Shown in pieces: positions 23,061 to 36,975 of a DNA stretch of 64,000 nucleotides. Under the pieces are notes generated by a model. That model saw only the letters and a list, made by a program, of their open reading frames with translations, made no database searches and was not told where the DNA came from. Source of the stretch: Datisca glomerata. Lineage: Eukaryota; Streptophyta; Magnoliopsida; Cucurbitales; Datiscaceae. Each line of letters begins with the position of its first letter. Positions within the stretch are counted from its first letter, which is position 1. The DNA is taken from NCBI GenBank assembly GCA_003255025.1, contig QANY01008653.1:302054-366053 (forward strand), in the 5' to 3' direction. Both the position numbers and the translations under genes were made by a program.

Positions 23061-25435
23061 CTTACATGCTTATGTACGTTGAACGTAGAGTAGTAATTTC
23101 CATTCCCTTCAGTCAAATTAAAAGTATAGTAGTAATTTAAGAAATTAAAAAGTGAAATCAATCTCTCTAATTTCTGGCCGTTTCACGATATCATTAATTC
23201 ATTAAAAATATGGCTATGTAGAATTTACTCTTTATATTTCTAACTTTTTATCTCCCTAATTAAAAAGAAAACAACTTTTCATCTCTCAATTTATATTGCT
23301 ATTCCATTTATTACTATTTTGTTACTTATTTTTGTTGTTAATAAGTTAATCTTTATCAATGAAATGAGAAAATATATCACTTAACACTACATATCCGTTA
23401 ATATTTTTAAATTCTTAGCATAAGTTTATTCGACATTTTTTATAGAACACGATAACACTTAATAATATATCTTTAGGATAAAAAGTTATGGCATACCATC
23501 ATATGTAAAATTTACTCTTTATATTTTAAGGATCAACATTCTAATGTAAAATTATAGGTTAACTACTACCATTTCTAATAAATTTGGTGGTAACTTAATT
23601 ATCTGGGTATCCATAAATAGGTCAATTAATTGAGTTATTACTATAAGCTAGAGTATTTTCAATTCCTTGCAGTTTCAATTAGATTCTCTCTTTAAATTTC
23701 TACTTTATAGTGAAAGTATGGTGGTAGTTCAAGCATCTAAAATATATTAAATCACACTCTCAAATTTTTGGATGTTTCATTATAAATTAGACTCACAAAC
23801 TTCCACAAACATAATACATATATGTTTCTGACTTTTCATATCCCCAATTATATTGTTCTTTAATATTTGAAGAAGTTATTAACACTATAAATACATCAAT
23901 TGTTTCAACTTCTTGGCCTAGGCTTGTTTTTTTTTTTTTTTTACATTCTACTTTTTTTGTCAATGAAAATGGAGGAATACATAACTTAGGATTTGAACCA
24001 CAGATCAAGAGACTGGTATTGATATTGTTATGCGGAGATTATTTAGTAAAATAATATGTTTTATCTCTATTTTATAGAGATTCTTTTTATTCTAATTGAT
24101 TTTTATTCAATGGGCGTAACAATTCATTTTATCAAGGTTGAACATGTTGGATATTGATACATATTCGTATATAGGTCATTTTCATTTTCTTTAAGACATT
24201 GTATTTCCTTTAAGTTTTGCTATGCCATATAAAGTTAGGTCATTTTAAAATTTCAATAAGTTTTCATAGGAAACAAATGACAAGAAACAATGTCTTTGTA
24301 TATTGATATACGAAGTTTCTGTTTTTCATGAGTTTTGTATATTATAAAAAAATTAACACACATGGACCAGCATCAGTCGACCAACAAATAAATCCGTAAA
24401 ATTTATTATGTTTATGGTTCAACTATATTTAAAATTTAACTTGATGTGTGTATAATTTTCTATAAATTAAACCTTAATAAGCTTCTCTATGTAAAGTTTG
24501 TTTGTACAAATCCCGTACAAAGCATGGTTAATCAACGAGTTTAAAAATAATTCACGGTCATAACCGATTTGTTCGTAACTTCTGTTATTCTTAATTTTTG
24601 GTGTAATACACACGTGTGATACACATGTAATTAAACGTATTGTATTTTTAGCAGCGGTTATTACTTATAATCATGTTGTGTTTATGTGAATTGAATAGAA
24701 ATATAAACACCATATTTTTTGTTTTTAATTTATTTTATAAAATCGATATAATGTTATATTGTTATTATTTATATTTATTGATACATTTTACTTCAACCAT
24801 GTAGTATCATATCATTTTTATTTGTAGGAAAAACTTAAGAGTGTACAGAAAAATATGCTCTAAAACCATTAAAAGATAAAATGATGTCATTAGAATTAAA
24901 TTATTTATTTCACATTTAATTTTAAACTTTGATTTTCCATTTTTCGTATGTATTCTAAATTTAATTTTACATTTGTAAAGTTTGTGTAACTATATTTATA
25001 CAATTATATATTGTTTGTTTTCATCATAATAATATATATTTTTCTTACTTAAAAAGTGGTATTGTTTCATTATTAAAAAATGGTGTTGTTTCACTTGAAA
25101 ATATGATGTTGTTTTACTTGAAAAAATTGTATTGTTTCAAACCAAAAGTTGTATTCACTAGGTTTATGACTGTTCAAATGTACCAAACGGTTATAGTTTG
25201 TGGCAGTGGTGAAAAATAATAGCAACAACGAATAAGAATGTGACACGTATACTTTTAGGAGACATTTTAGGATTTTAAAGAAAAATATGTGGATAAGTTT
25301 ATCTCTATGAGCGTCGCGGTAGGATTAACATGTAATGACGTTTTTTGGAAATACCCCCGTTGTAAAAATGTCACACTACGATGTTATTTTACCTACCGTT
25401 GTGAAATGTAAAAAAGAAAAGGTGTTTGGGAGATT
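23061..25435. other. AT-rich, no gene recognised
   Basis: Long AT-rich stretch with a T run at 23927-23942 and no domain or structured RNA that I recognise. Confidence 0.55.
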
Positions 25436-25489
25436 TCGAGTGATATGTAAATGAGTGACCTAGTCTAATGACATGTAAGCCCGAAAAAC

Positions 25490-25592
25490 TCACGGTTCGG
25501 TTCTTTTAGCATTCACGGTTCAGTTTTGCCGCCGGACCGAAGTTTTGATTTGATTCAAATTTCATCAAAAAACTGATTGAACCGAACCGTGA
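25490..25592. repeat. short inverted repeat
   Basis: TCACGGTTCGGTTC (25490-25503) and GAACCGAACCGTGA (25579-25592) are perfect 14-bp inverted arms around ~75 bp. It lies in the 230-bp spacer between the two duplicated units. Confidence 0.85.
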
Positions 25593-26377
25593 ACACCACT
25601 ATAGACGATTTATGTACACCCTAAGAGTACCGGTTGACATAGCCAAGTTTTGGACTATAAATTATTTAATTGCGTACCTATATTTTACCCTTTACCTTCC
25701 AGCACGTTTTTTTATTTGTTTTAGCTGGTATTGTAAATCTTTATTTTAATCTTTATCTAACGATATTAGGATCTATATTGCAACCATGTTTTGTTTAATG
25801 AACGATTTATCTCTCGAAAAAACAAACCTCCTCATATACTTCATTTTTTTTCTTTTTCATTAGCATTTTAATTCCATTACACTTCATAAAGTTGGTGGAG
25901 CTCCTAATCGTAACTGAGCAGTAGAATGGCAAATTAGTGTAGCCTAGTGTCTAACGAAAACAAAATATATGTAAAGTGTAGACATCATACGTGAACACTC
26001 AAAGTTACTGGCAAACCTTTAGCAACCAACCTGTGTGAAAAAAACAAAACAGAAGCCAGGGCCAATAATCAATATCAAGACTACTTTCTTTGAGGCAATT
26101 AACAAACATTTTTAATGCAATCTACATCACTATTCATGACATACGATTTGCAGATGTGGGTCGAAAACACTTATCCCAGAAAAAAAATTCATCAAAGGAA
26201 TAAACTTTTGGTGTTATTATGTATTAACATATTACATATCATACCCAAAGTAAACGACAGCCCAAACTTCGTCTACGTTTAAACAAAACCATTCTCATGG
26301 CCGGCTGATCAACCATTCAACCACGCCACTGTTTGCATAACGATGAGATTATTGCTAGTTTACCAGCATACTGAACC

Positions 26378-26383
26378 TATAAA
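26378..26383 (+). promoter_or_regulatory. TATA box of chitinase copy 2
   Basis: TATAAA in AACCTATAAAAGACC, 77 bp before the ATG. Confidence 0.7.
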
Positions 26384-26448
26384 AGACCATCTTTCTCTTT
26401 ACAACCACAACACAAGGCATTGGAAAGTAATCAACTACACACAAGTAG

Positions 26449-27354
<906 letters not shown>

Positions 27355-30300
27355 GTTGAAGAATTTTGAACTATGTGTGTATTAAGTATTTGTTTGAATT
27401 ATATGTATGAATTTTGAGACATCTTTATAGTATCAATGACTATTTGTAAAATACTATATCTAAAGGCACAAAGTGTGACATGTGACATATAATATTTTAT
27501 TTATATTGTGTGAGAAAAGTTTCACTTAAAACCGCACTGGGGTAAAGAAAGATCAAAATAGAATTACGTCATTGTATGTACTTTGATCAGTGACCATGGT
27601 GAGGTAGGACCGTGTAAGAGCAAATGAATTTCAATTTGTCGAGATCTCTTTCCTAAAATTATACACACACTTATCCATAACCCCTATGATAAGTACATGA
27701 GTGCATGATGGGCCCAGATGCTTAGATTAGATTTGCTATTATTTAATAAACCCTTTTTTGTGGTAGTAAAAAACGTGTGTGAGCTTATTTGTCCATATGA
27801 TATTATCATGAATTTCAAAAAGGACAAATCTTAATAAGCTAGCTTAGATTAAACCTTCTCATGAGTTGGTATGGTGGTTAGGCTTTAGATTATTTAACTA
27901 TGGAATGAAGTTGAATCACCAATCTCTTTAGTTTCCCTAGTAAAATAGTTATTGACAAGGAATGATCAGTAATTAACTCATAGATGTTCCACATGTCCAA
28001 ATGCTCAATGCCAACTTCACCATACTTGGCCGACCTCATGTCCTTTCGTCCACGTGCTCTATAGTCATCGATAAGAACAACTCTACTAATCATCTTTGAT
28101 GAGTTTTCCTTGATGCCATTTAGGTTGGAACTCTACCTTGCCACATCACAATTATCATTATGTCCGTAAGAAACTTTACATGTCGTAACTGAGAGTGAGA
28201 GTGGCTTCAGTAAATCATATGTTACTGTCAACGTTTGTGTCAAGTAATGTTGGGGTTGTACCCTTTAAAGCATAAGATCCTAGGTTGAAATGATATCATT
28301 TTATTAACCTGAATGAAAAAATAATGGTGTTACTTATTAATTTCATGTGAGCATACATAGTTAAAGGTCCACAAGTTCTTAATATTTGATTTTTATGCTA
28401 TGGAGTTTGTCTCATAGTCATAAGGTACAAACAATAGTTCTTTATGATTTGTAAAATCTAGTCACAGTTTAGTGAAGTTGAGCACTCACTTAATATTGTA
28501 GTTCGTTAACTTTATTATTAGAGTGACTTATCTTGACCACTAAGTAAAGTACATGAAAAATATATAATGTATTTTAAATGCATTAAAAGAATTAATAAGT
28601 CTAATTTTCAGATAAATCCTTTAATTTTCATCGTAACCCATCATATAACTCTTTCTTGTGTTTTCGTCATCTGCCCTTGTCATTAGACATTGACAGCAAA
28701 TGATTAGTAATTAACTTAAAGATGGATGCCACAAGTTCAAATGCTTATTCCACTTGACCATACTTGACCGATCTCATGTCCTTTCATTCACGTGCCTTGA
28801 AGTGAAGTCATCTATAAAGAACAACTATATTGATCAATCTCGATGAGTTTACTTGACCGATCTCATGTCCTTTCATTCACGTGCCTTAATCTCATGTCCT
28901 TTAATCCAGGTCAACTCGCTTACCATGTCATAATCATTAATATGTGGAAACTTTACACACAGCTAACTAAGAGTGTGAGAATGGCTTCAGTTAAGCATAT
29001 GTCACTCGCCGCCACTTGTTTTTTCAACACCTGCATACTCTATGTGAGATAGTGTTAGGATTGAACCCTTAAAGCATAAGATCCTATGTTAAAATGATAT
29101 TATTTTGTTTATATCACTACACTGCATGTTTATGCCATTGTCAATATCAATACTTTGCATGGTTCTGAATCTTCTCGAATCTTAGAAAAAGATATAGTTA
29201 TACCTCTTTGTTTTTTAAATTATTAATTAGTGTCTTGATAATTCTAAACTCATTCTTCGAACTTTTAGTTCAAATTCATAACGTTTATTCATCTCTTTTT
29301 TATTTTATAATAAGAATATTTATTCTAACGCAAACTTGAAAATAAAATGCAACACAAAATTGTGTTTCTTGTAAAAAATCTTCTTTTACTAGTGCATCTA
29401 GCTCAATTATTATAAAGTAATAATATCACCTTCTTATATGTGATTCAAACCCTAAATTGTGTAACCCCTCATACCCTTATGATTATTTTGATAGCTAGTG
29501 TAAGAAATGAATGAAGTTCTTATTAACAACAATAGTGTCTTACACAAAATGTAAACATAATACAAATAAATTATTATTTACATAGAAAACTTAGACCGAT
29601 GCTTGCAGGTGGCACAGTGGGTTAAAATAAAAATGTCCATGCATATAATGCTCACAGTCTCAGACGTATGTCTTCAAGATACAACGATCTCTTAGAAGAA
29701 AGCAAGCAACACAACAATACTTTCTCACTCAGCGAACCAGATTGTGCTTGTGTTTCAGATCTAACCCTTCTACTGCCACAAAATTGATTTAAGTAGGAGT
29801 CATTATGATTGTTTACAACAGTCACAAATACTAGACTTGTGACTGTCCAAAACAATCACAAATAGTAGTTAAAAAGAACTGCTAAACCTGCTATATAGCT
29901 CTCTAAGCACCTCTTTGAAAGGCATCTGTAGAAAACTACGTAAAATAAATTGAAGGATCCAGACAAATCAAGCTCAATCAAAAACCTTTAAATACATTTA
30001 TGACAAATGTTATGATTCGAACCTTTGACCCGTGATTTCACCCAATACATTTGCCAGTAAACTTTCAATTAACTTATGTTAATTTAGTACGTATAACATC
30101 TAGATCTACTTTTAGACGTGATAACTTTATTTCAATATCTTTTAATAACTAAGGAAAATATTATATATGGATAAAATCTTATATCAGAATATTTTGTGTG
30201 CTACTTCAAACTTAGTTAATTTTAGTAGTATACTTTTGATAAATTTTCAAATGACCAAGATTTATTTTACCACATGATAATGTATTCCATACATTTATTA

Positions 30301-30726
30301 GATATCTTAAAGCAAACGAATGAGTAATAACTCATCAACCAATGAGTTATGAAAATTGACGTGTCAATTAGTCAATTAAAACTTAGTCAAAATTTTATAA
30401 GCTCTAGAACTGTTTTATTCTTTTCTTTTAATGTAAAATACTCATCTCTCTAGTTGAAAGAATTTGATTTTTTTTGTTTAGGCTTAATATTTGTATATAT
30501 GTGTTATATACGAATATATTATTCTATCTACATATAAGTTAATAACATTACGTATTTTTTCATTATAAAAAAAATCTATATAATATTGGTGGCCTCCCAA
30601 ATAAATAAGTATATCTCTACCATTTTTTCTAGTGGAACATTAGAAACTTGATAGTTATTGCTTGTGTCGTTAAGTAAAGAAATTATCACAATTGATTAGT
30701 AAAATCAATTTGAAACTTAAAAGATA
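27355..30726. other. 3' flank of chitinase copy 2, no gene
   Basis: Shared with unit 1 up to ~28840. From 28855 to 29100 it repeats, in degenerate form, sequence seen at 28020-28310 (CTCATGTCCTTTC, GGCTTCAGT, AAGCATAAGATCCTA). The rest is AT-rich. A frame at 29650-29855 (-) resembles no protein I know. Confidence 0.5.
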
Positions 30727-30809
30727 NNNNNNNNNNNNNNNNNNNNNNNNNNNNNNNNNNNNNNNNNNNNNNNNNNNNNNNNNNNNNNNNNNNNNNNNNN
30801 NNNNNNNNN
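30727..30809. other. assembly gap (83 N)
   Basis: Run of N followed directly by a poly-G stretch (30810-30832) broken by one T. The gap length may be an estimate. An open frame drawn across it is not real. Confidence 0.99.
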
Positions 30810-30832
30810 GGTGGGGGGGGGGGGGGGGGGGG

Positions 30833-31529
30833 TGTTACCCATATGGGCAAACACAAGTGTCTTTAGGAAAATTTCAGTTTTCTATTAGTAATTTTCTATC
30901 AGTAATTTTCTATCAAGTCTCAACAAGATTTGAAAAGTAACTGACCAAAATGACCTTTACCCCTTTTAGTAAAAATTCATACAACTTTTTTTAAGGTTAT
31001 TTGTAAATGTATAATCTTTTCATTTTGGTTGAGGATTTTTATACCATTTTCTCAAAATTTAAAATTTTAAACTCTGGTCCACCACAATCAATATAAAAAT
31101 ATTTGAACTCTCTCTTTCATAATCATTTCTACCATTTTTCCTCATGTAAAGATCAAATCAATATTCATTCTCTCACTCTTTTTCTTCCCCTTATTGTTTC
31201 TTTCATGCTTTCTAGTTCATTTCCTCCATGGTTTCCTATTCAACGAGGCAACGAAGGTTTGTTTCCTCCATGCTTTTCTGTTCTGTGAAATTCTTCCTCT
31301 CAATGGCACTGGTTTTGACCATGACATAGTCTGTTTTTTTCTTGAGAAAAAAAAATTTCGTTTGGATTTTGTGATTTCTTTTACACTTCTTTGAATTTTA
31401 GTTTGTTGTTTAGATATGTTTGTTGGTTGAAATTTAAGTAATTATAAATCATGAGGGGTTGAAGATTGGTTATTGTGTGAATGGTGTCAATTTTTGTATC
31501 TAGATTGCTGACAAATAGGAGATAAAAAT
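30833..31529. other. unit 2 sequence before its array, no gene
   Basis: From ~31063 it aligns again with unit 1 at ~18075 (CACCACAAT, AAGATCAAATCAATATTCA). Short frames only. Confidence 0.5.
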
Positions 31530-34448
31530 GATTACTTGAAAAATTCAAATAGTATTTTTTTACTACTTGAACCCTTCAAGTAGTCACATGCACTTTGTAT
31601 AAATCATTACATGAAACAAATGACTACTTGAAGGGTTTAAGTAGTCAAAAAATAGTACTTGAATCCTTCAATTAGTTAAATGTCTTCATCTAAAATCGAC
31701 GACAACGGTGTTTTTGGACTACTTGAACCCTTCAAATAGTCATATGCTCTCTATATAAATCACTACATAAAATAAAATGACTACTTGAAGGATTCAAGTA
31801 GTTTATTTTACTACTTGAACACTTCAAATAGTGATTTTCTTACTGGACAATAGACTTTCAAGAGAAAAAAAAAGTACTTGAAGGGTTCTCGTAGCAAAAA
31901 ATTACTACTCAAACTCTTCAAGTACTACAAGTTTACTGGATAATAGACTTTCAAGAGAAAAAAAATTACTTGAAGGGTTCCAGTAGCAAAAAACTACAAC
32001 TCCAACCCTTCAAGTAGTGACGAGTTTACAGGACAATAAACTTCATGGAGGAAAAAAAACTACTTGAAGGTTCCAGCAGTATTTTTTACTACTTGAACCC
32101 TTCAAGTAGCGACGCACCTCTGTATAAATCACTACATAAATAAAATGACTACTTGAAGGGTTCAAGTAGTCTTTTTCTACTACTTGAACCCTTCAAATAG
32201 TGATTTGCTTACTATATACAATAGACTCTGAAGAGAAAAAATCTATTTGAAGGGTTGTAGTAGTAAACAATTTACTACTCGAACCCTTCAATTACTGACG
32301 AGTTTTTACTAGACAATAAACTTCATGAGGAAAAAAAACTACTTAAAGGGTTCAAGTAGTGTTTTTTGATTACTTGAACCCTTCAAGTAGTCACATGCTC
32401 TCTGTATAAATCACTACATAAAATAAAATGACTACTTGAAGGGTTCAAGTAGTCTTTTTTTACTACTTGAACCCTCCAAGTAGTGATTTGCTTACAAGAC
32501 AAATATACTTTCAAGAGAAAAAATTACTTAAAGGGTTCAAATAGTAAAGAATTACTACTCGAACCCTTCAAGTAGTGACGGGTTTACAGGATAATAAACT
32601 TCATGAGGAAAAACCACTTGAAGGGTTCAAGTAGTAAAAGATTACTACTTGAACCTACAAGCTTACTGGTCAACGAATTTCAAGAGAAAAAAATTATTTA
32701 AAGGGTCAAGTAGTATAAAATTACTACTTGAATCCTTTAAGTAGTAACAAGCTTACTTAACAACGAACTTCAAGAGAAAAAAACTACTTGAAGTGTTCAA
32801 GTAATAAAAAATTACTACTTGAACCCTTCAAGTAGTGACGAGTTTGTTGAACAAGAAATTCCAAGAAAAAAACTATTTAAAAGGTTAAGTAGTATAAAAT
32901 TACTACTTGAACCCTTCAAGTAGTGACAAGCTTACTGGACAATAGACTTCAAGAGAGAGAAAAACTACTTGAAGGGTTCAAGTAGTAAATAAATAAGTAC
33001 TTGAGCCCTTCAAGTTACTACTTGAGCCATTTACGTAGTCATAGAATATACACAAGAATGAGTCAATTACTACTTGAATGCTTCAAGTAGTTTTTTTTCT
33101 CATGAAGTTTATTGTCCAGTAAACTCATAACTAATTGAAGGGTTCAGATAGTAATTTTTTACTACTGAACCCTTTAAATAGTTTTTTCTCTCGAAAATCT
33201 ATTGTCTAGTAAGCAACTCACTACTTGGAGGGTTCAAGTACTAAAAAAATATTACTTGAACCTTTCAAGTAGTCACATGCCCACTGTATAAATCATTGCA
33301 TGAAACAAAATGACTATTTGAAGGATTCAAGTAGTCATAAAATACTATTTGAATCCTTCAAGTAGTGACGAGCTTACTGGATAACATACTTCAAGATAAA
33401 AAATTACTTGAATCATTCAAGTGGTCAAAAATAACTACTTGAACCCTTCATTAGTCAACTTTGATTCTTGCAGTCAATTTTTCTATGAGCATGTGATCGC
33501 TAGAAGGGTTCAAGTTGTTATTTTTTTTATTAATTGAACCATTCAAGTAGTTTTTTTTCTTTTAAAGTCTATTGTCAAGTAAGTTCGTCACTACTTGAAG
33601 GGTTCAAATAGTGATGTGAACGACACATGTCAACTTCCGGAGGGCATAACTTTTGACTCGGATGGAACCATGTGACCCGTAAGATATCAAATTGAAGCTT
33701 ATCCAGAGCTCTACATGCATGATGAGATTTACTTATTGCATCCCAGTTTCGGGTCCAGAAAACAGTATTTTAAGCACTTTTGAAGGCCCGAAAGTTATTT
33801 CGGTCGTAATTTTGGACTTTTTCGTAATTTCTATCTCTTTTAATTTTAGAGTTTTTTAAGAGCGGTATAAATTCATCTTATTCAGTTTTTTAAATATTTT
33901 TGATATTTTAATAAGAAAATCGTTCTCCTTTCATGAGGAAAAAAACTACTTGAAGGGTTTAAGTAGTAAAAAAATACTAATTGAACCCTTTAAGTAGTGG
34001 CGAGCTTACTGAACAACAAATTTCAAGAGAAAAAAACTATTTGAAGCATTAAAGTAGTAAAAAATTAATACTTGAGCTCTCAAGTAATGACTTGCTTACT
34101 GGACAATAGATTTCAAAAGAAAAAAACTATTTGAAGGGTTCAAGTAGTATAAAATTACTACTTGAACCCTTCAAGTAGTGACAAGCATACTGGACAACAA
34201 ACTTCAAAAGAAAAAAACTACTTAAAGGGTTTAAGTAGTAAAAAATAATTCTTTGAGCCCTTCACGTAGTCATAGAATATATGCAATTTGCATTAGATTG
34301 CTAAATATGTACAATATACATACAAGTAGTCATGAACAACTACTTGAACCCTTCAAGTAGTCTCTTGTTGTATGAGTGTTGACTGACAAAAAAATTATTA
34401 CTTGAAGGGTTCAAATAGTCACAAAAACTACTTGAACCCTTCAAGTAG
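31530..34448. repeat. palindromic satellite array, unit 2
   Basis: Same palindrome, same CCC/GGG alternation and same spacers as the unit 1 array. Spacers run forward to ~33050, reversed to ~33610, then forward after the unique block (33613-33935). The conserved layout shows that the array existed before the segmental duplication; units have since been gained or lost. Confidence 0.95.
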
Positions 34449-34709
34449 AAAAAAAAAAAGCTTCGTTGAAAAATAAAGAAGAATAATAATAAAATAATAT
34501 TAAATTGATTCGACGTGTGCATTGAGAAAGAAAAAGAAATGATGTAGGAAGAGAGATATTGCAAGTGGTGATGCTGTTGGTAGGCCAAGGGTACAAAATT
34601 CTTAATTTTTAAAAATAGGTATAAAAAACTTTGGACAAGTTGAAAAATGTATATTACTCCAAGTGATATGTAAATGAGCGACTAGTCTAATGACAAGTAA
34701 GTCTGAGAG

Positions 34710-34894
34710 CGTGAGAATGGTGTGATTAGAAGGATAAATGTATTTACTGCTCTAAGGTTAAAGAGAACTCAAATATTGAATATTCTCTAGCTTTTTATCT
34801 CAGGGGGTGTGAAATTGTACATAATAATACCAAAGACTCCCTTATATAGGTAGGGCCGAGTATGGACTAGAGATCTATCTTTTGTAAATGTATG
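34710..34894. other. junction after duplication
   Basis: Unique sequence after similarity to unit 1 stops. No gene. Confidence 0.4.
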
Positions 34895-35545
34895 AACCTC
34901 ATTTGTATTAAACGTGGCCATGTCTAAAACGTTACCATGCCTAAAATGTGGCCACTCTTTAAATGAGGTGACATTCATAAAATGTGACCATCTTTACATC
35001 TGCAACTAGTTGTGCCTTCGCGGCATTGAACAATCACATAACCAACTCATAAATGGAAGGCTTGAACTTTGCATAACACCCAACTCAGAGGGGGCTCAAC
35101 CACTTCGAGGATGGTCACAGTAGGCCAACTGCCCTCGGGTTACCCGGGGGCGGCCACATAAGGTGCGCCGCCCCCAGAATACCCTGGGGGCGGTCAAATA
35201 AGGCCAACCACCCACGGCTACCCAGGGGGTGGCCACACAAGGCCAGCAACTTCCGGGCTCCCCTCGGAGGTGGCAAATCAAGGTCAGCTTCCTTCGGGCT
35301 CCCCTAGGCCTCACAAGGCCAGCCGCCTCAGGCTCCCCCGAGAGCGAGTATGCCATCGCGTCCACCTTTCGGTACTCCTAATTCGACATAGTGGGGTGCT
35401 TCCCCAACAGCTTCACATCGCGCCTTTTGAGCATTTCTTTATCTGAAGGGGGCACATCCAATGTGACTTAAAAGGTCACACCCTTCGAGGAAATTTTCCT
35501 CTCTTGACACAGCATAATCTTGTCTTAATCCTTCCACACCACAAC
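34895..35545. repeat. direct repeat flanking gypsy gag, left copy
   Basis: About 650 bp that recurs at 36400-36975 in the same orientation, from CATTTGTATTAAAC through GGTGACATTCATAAAA, GACCATCTTTAC, CAACTAGTTGTG, ACACCCAACTCAGAGG to AACCTTGTCTTAATCC-type sequence. The middle is GC-rich with tandem ~45-60-bp words (GGGGGCGG, AAGGCCAGC). This copy has more of these words than the other. Probably the LTR, or part of it, of the enclosed element. Confidence 0.7.
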
Positions 35546-35684
35546 CCCCACACCTAGGAAAGTGCGGTGCCTTCCCAAGGTGGGAGGGCGTGTGACACCT
35601 TCCCGCCCCTTGGGAAGGCACTCCCTTTCATTAATTTGAAAGTTTTGTGATCTATCTCCTCTTACTCAAACATCAATTTTTGTG

Positions 35685-36164
35685 AACGTAATCATGGCAT
35701 TCATGCCCCAACTCGAGAATGCTCATCTTTTCTTCAGATACAAAGAATTTGGTCATGAAGGCAGAAACTATAAACGACCAAGTTAAAATTTATTCCGACG
35801 CCAGGTTGGTGTACCATGTGTATATTCAACAGTCAACGATTTTGAGAACTCCCTCAACCTCATGGACTCAACATATTTGTGTGGGCCCAAGTTATCAATG
35901 ATATGTATAATTGTGCTCCCTAGCATATCTGTCCTTCTCGTTATACTTACAGAACTTTGGGGGCACATAATCAGACAGGTATGGCCTCATTGACAACTCA
36001 TACGGGTATGGCCTCATTGCCAACTCAGAAGAGTAAGGTGGACGAAAGTCCACTATAGTCTCGCTCAAGGTAACATTGAGCCTCTCCATCTCTAACATTT
36101 TCTTCAACGCCTCATTGGTGATAAAAGTTCCAGGGTCGGCGACGTTGACTGGATTATCGTGCAC
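35685..36164 (-). pseudogene. Ty3-gypsy gag remnant
   Basis: On the minus strand an ATG-led frame reads ITNEALKKMLEMERLN, then PPYSSELAMRPYP, YVPPKFCKYNEKD and AREH. In the next frame it continues with DNLG and MRLREFSKSL, then YTW and, after another shift, FMTKFFVSEEKMSILELG. These are landmarks of plant Ty3-gypsy gag in the right order. At least two frameshifts break it. No zinc knuckle, protease or reverse transcriptase follows, so the element is short or internally deleted. It lies between two direct repeats, consistent with a defective LTR element. Confidence 0.75.
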
Positions 36165-36399
36165 CGACGTATTTCGTGCAAAGGATTATGGAAAGGCTGT
36201 CGATGGGATGAAATTTATAGGGTTGTTTGAGTGAACTAGTGACCAGATTTTGATGAGCCCATGGGTTGTATAGGTGGAATGGGAATATCGAAGCCAACTT
36301 CGCTCACTGTGTGGAGTGGGATGACATGAACAATAGGTGGTGGTGGAGGAGGGTTTTGGGCAACTGAGAGGAAGGCGATTAGTGAACATAGAAGGTTGT

Positions 36400-36975
36400 G
36401 GATTTCATTTGTAATAAACAAGCCATGCCTAAAACGTGACTAGCCCTAAAATGTGGCCGCACTTTTTAAATGGGGTGACATTCATAAAAGGTGACCATCT
36501 TTACGTCCACAACTAGTTGTGCATTCGTGGCATTAAACAGTCGCATAATCAACTCACAACTGGAAGACTTGAACTCTCTATAACACCCAACTCAGAGGGG
36601 CTCGATCACTCTGAGGATGGTCACGCTAGGCCAACCGCCCTTGAGCTACCCCTGGTGTGGCGCACAAGGCGAGCTGCCCTCAGGCTATCCCGGGAAGGGC
36701 CACACAAGGCTATTTACCCCCTGACTACCTCGAGGGTGGCCTCGCAAGGCCAGCCGCCTCTGAGCTCCCCCATGAGTGGGTATGCCATGGCATCCACCTT
36801 TGGGCACTCCAAAAACGGCATAATGGGGTGCTTCCCAGACAGCCGCGCATCGTGCCTTTTCGCCCTTCTTTATTAGAAAGAGGTACATCCAAAGTGCCTA
36901 AGGAGGTCATACTATTCGAAGAGATTTTCTTCTCTTGGAACAATATAACCTTGTCTTAATCCTATCAAACCATAG
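36400..36975. repeat. direct repeat flanking gypsy gag, right copy
   Basis: Right partner of the repeat at 34895. For a minus-strand element this would be the 5' LTR side, upstream of gag. Shorter in the GC-rich middle. Confidence 0.7.

Larger units (their letters stand above)
21882..25438. other. 3.55-kb block present only in unit 1
   Basis: In unit 2 the sequence left of this block (GACAAGTTGAAAAATGT...ATTAC) joins directly to the sequence right of it (AGTGATATGTAAATGAG) at ~34665. The block holds the polypyrimidine tract and AT-rich DNA from 23060 onward with no recognisable gene, inverted termini or target duplication. It is either an insertion here or a deletion in unit 2. Confidence 0.75.

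Noticed and set aside
30692..30940. Open frame crossing the N run
   Set aside because: Made of unknown bases and poly-G; cannot be evaluated.
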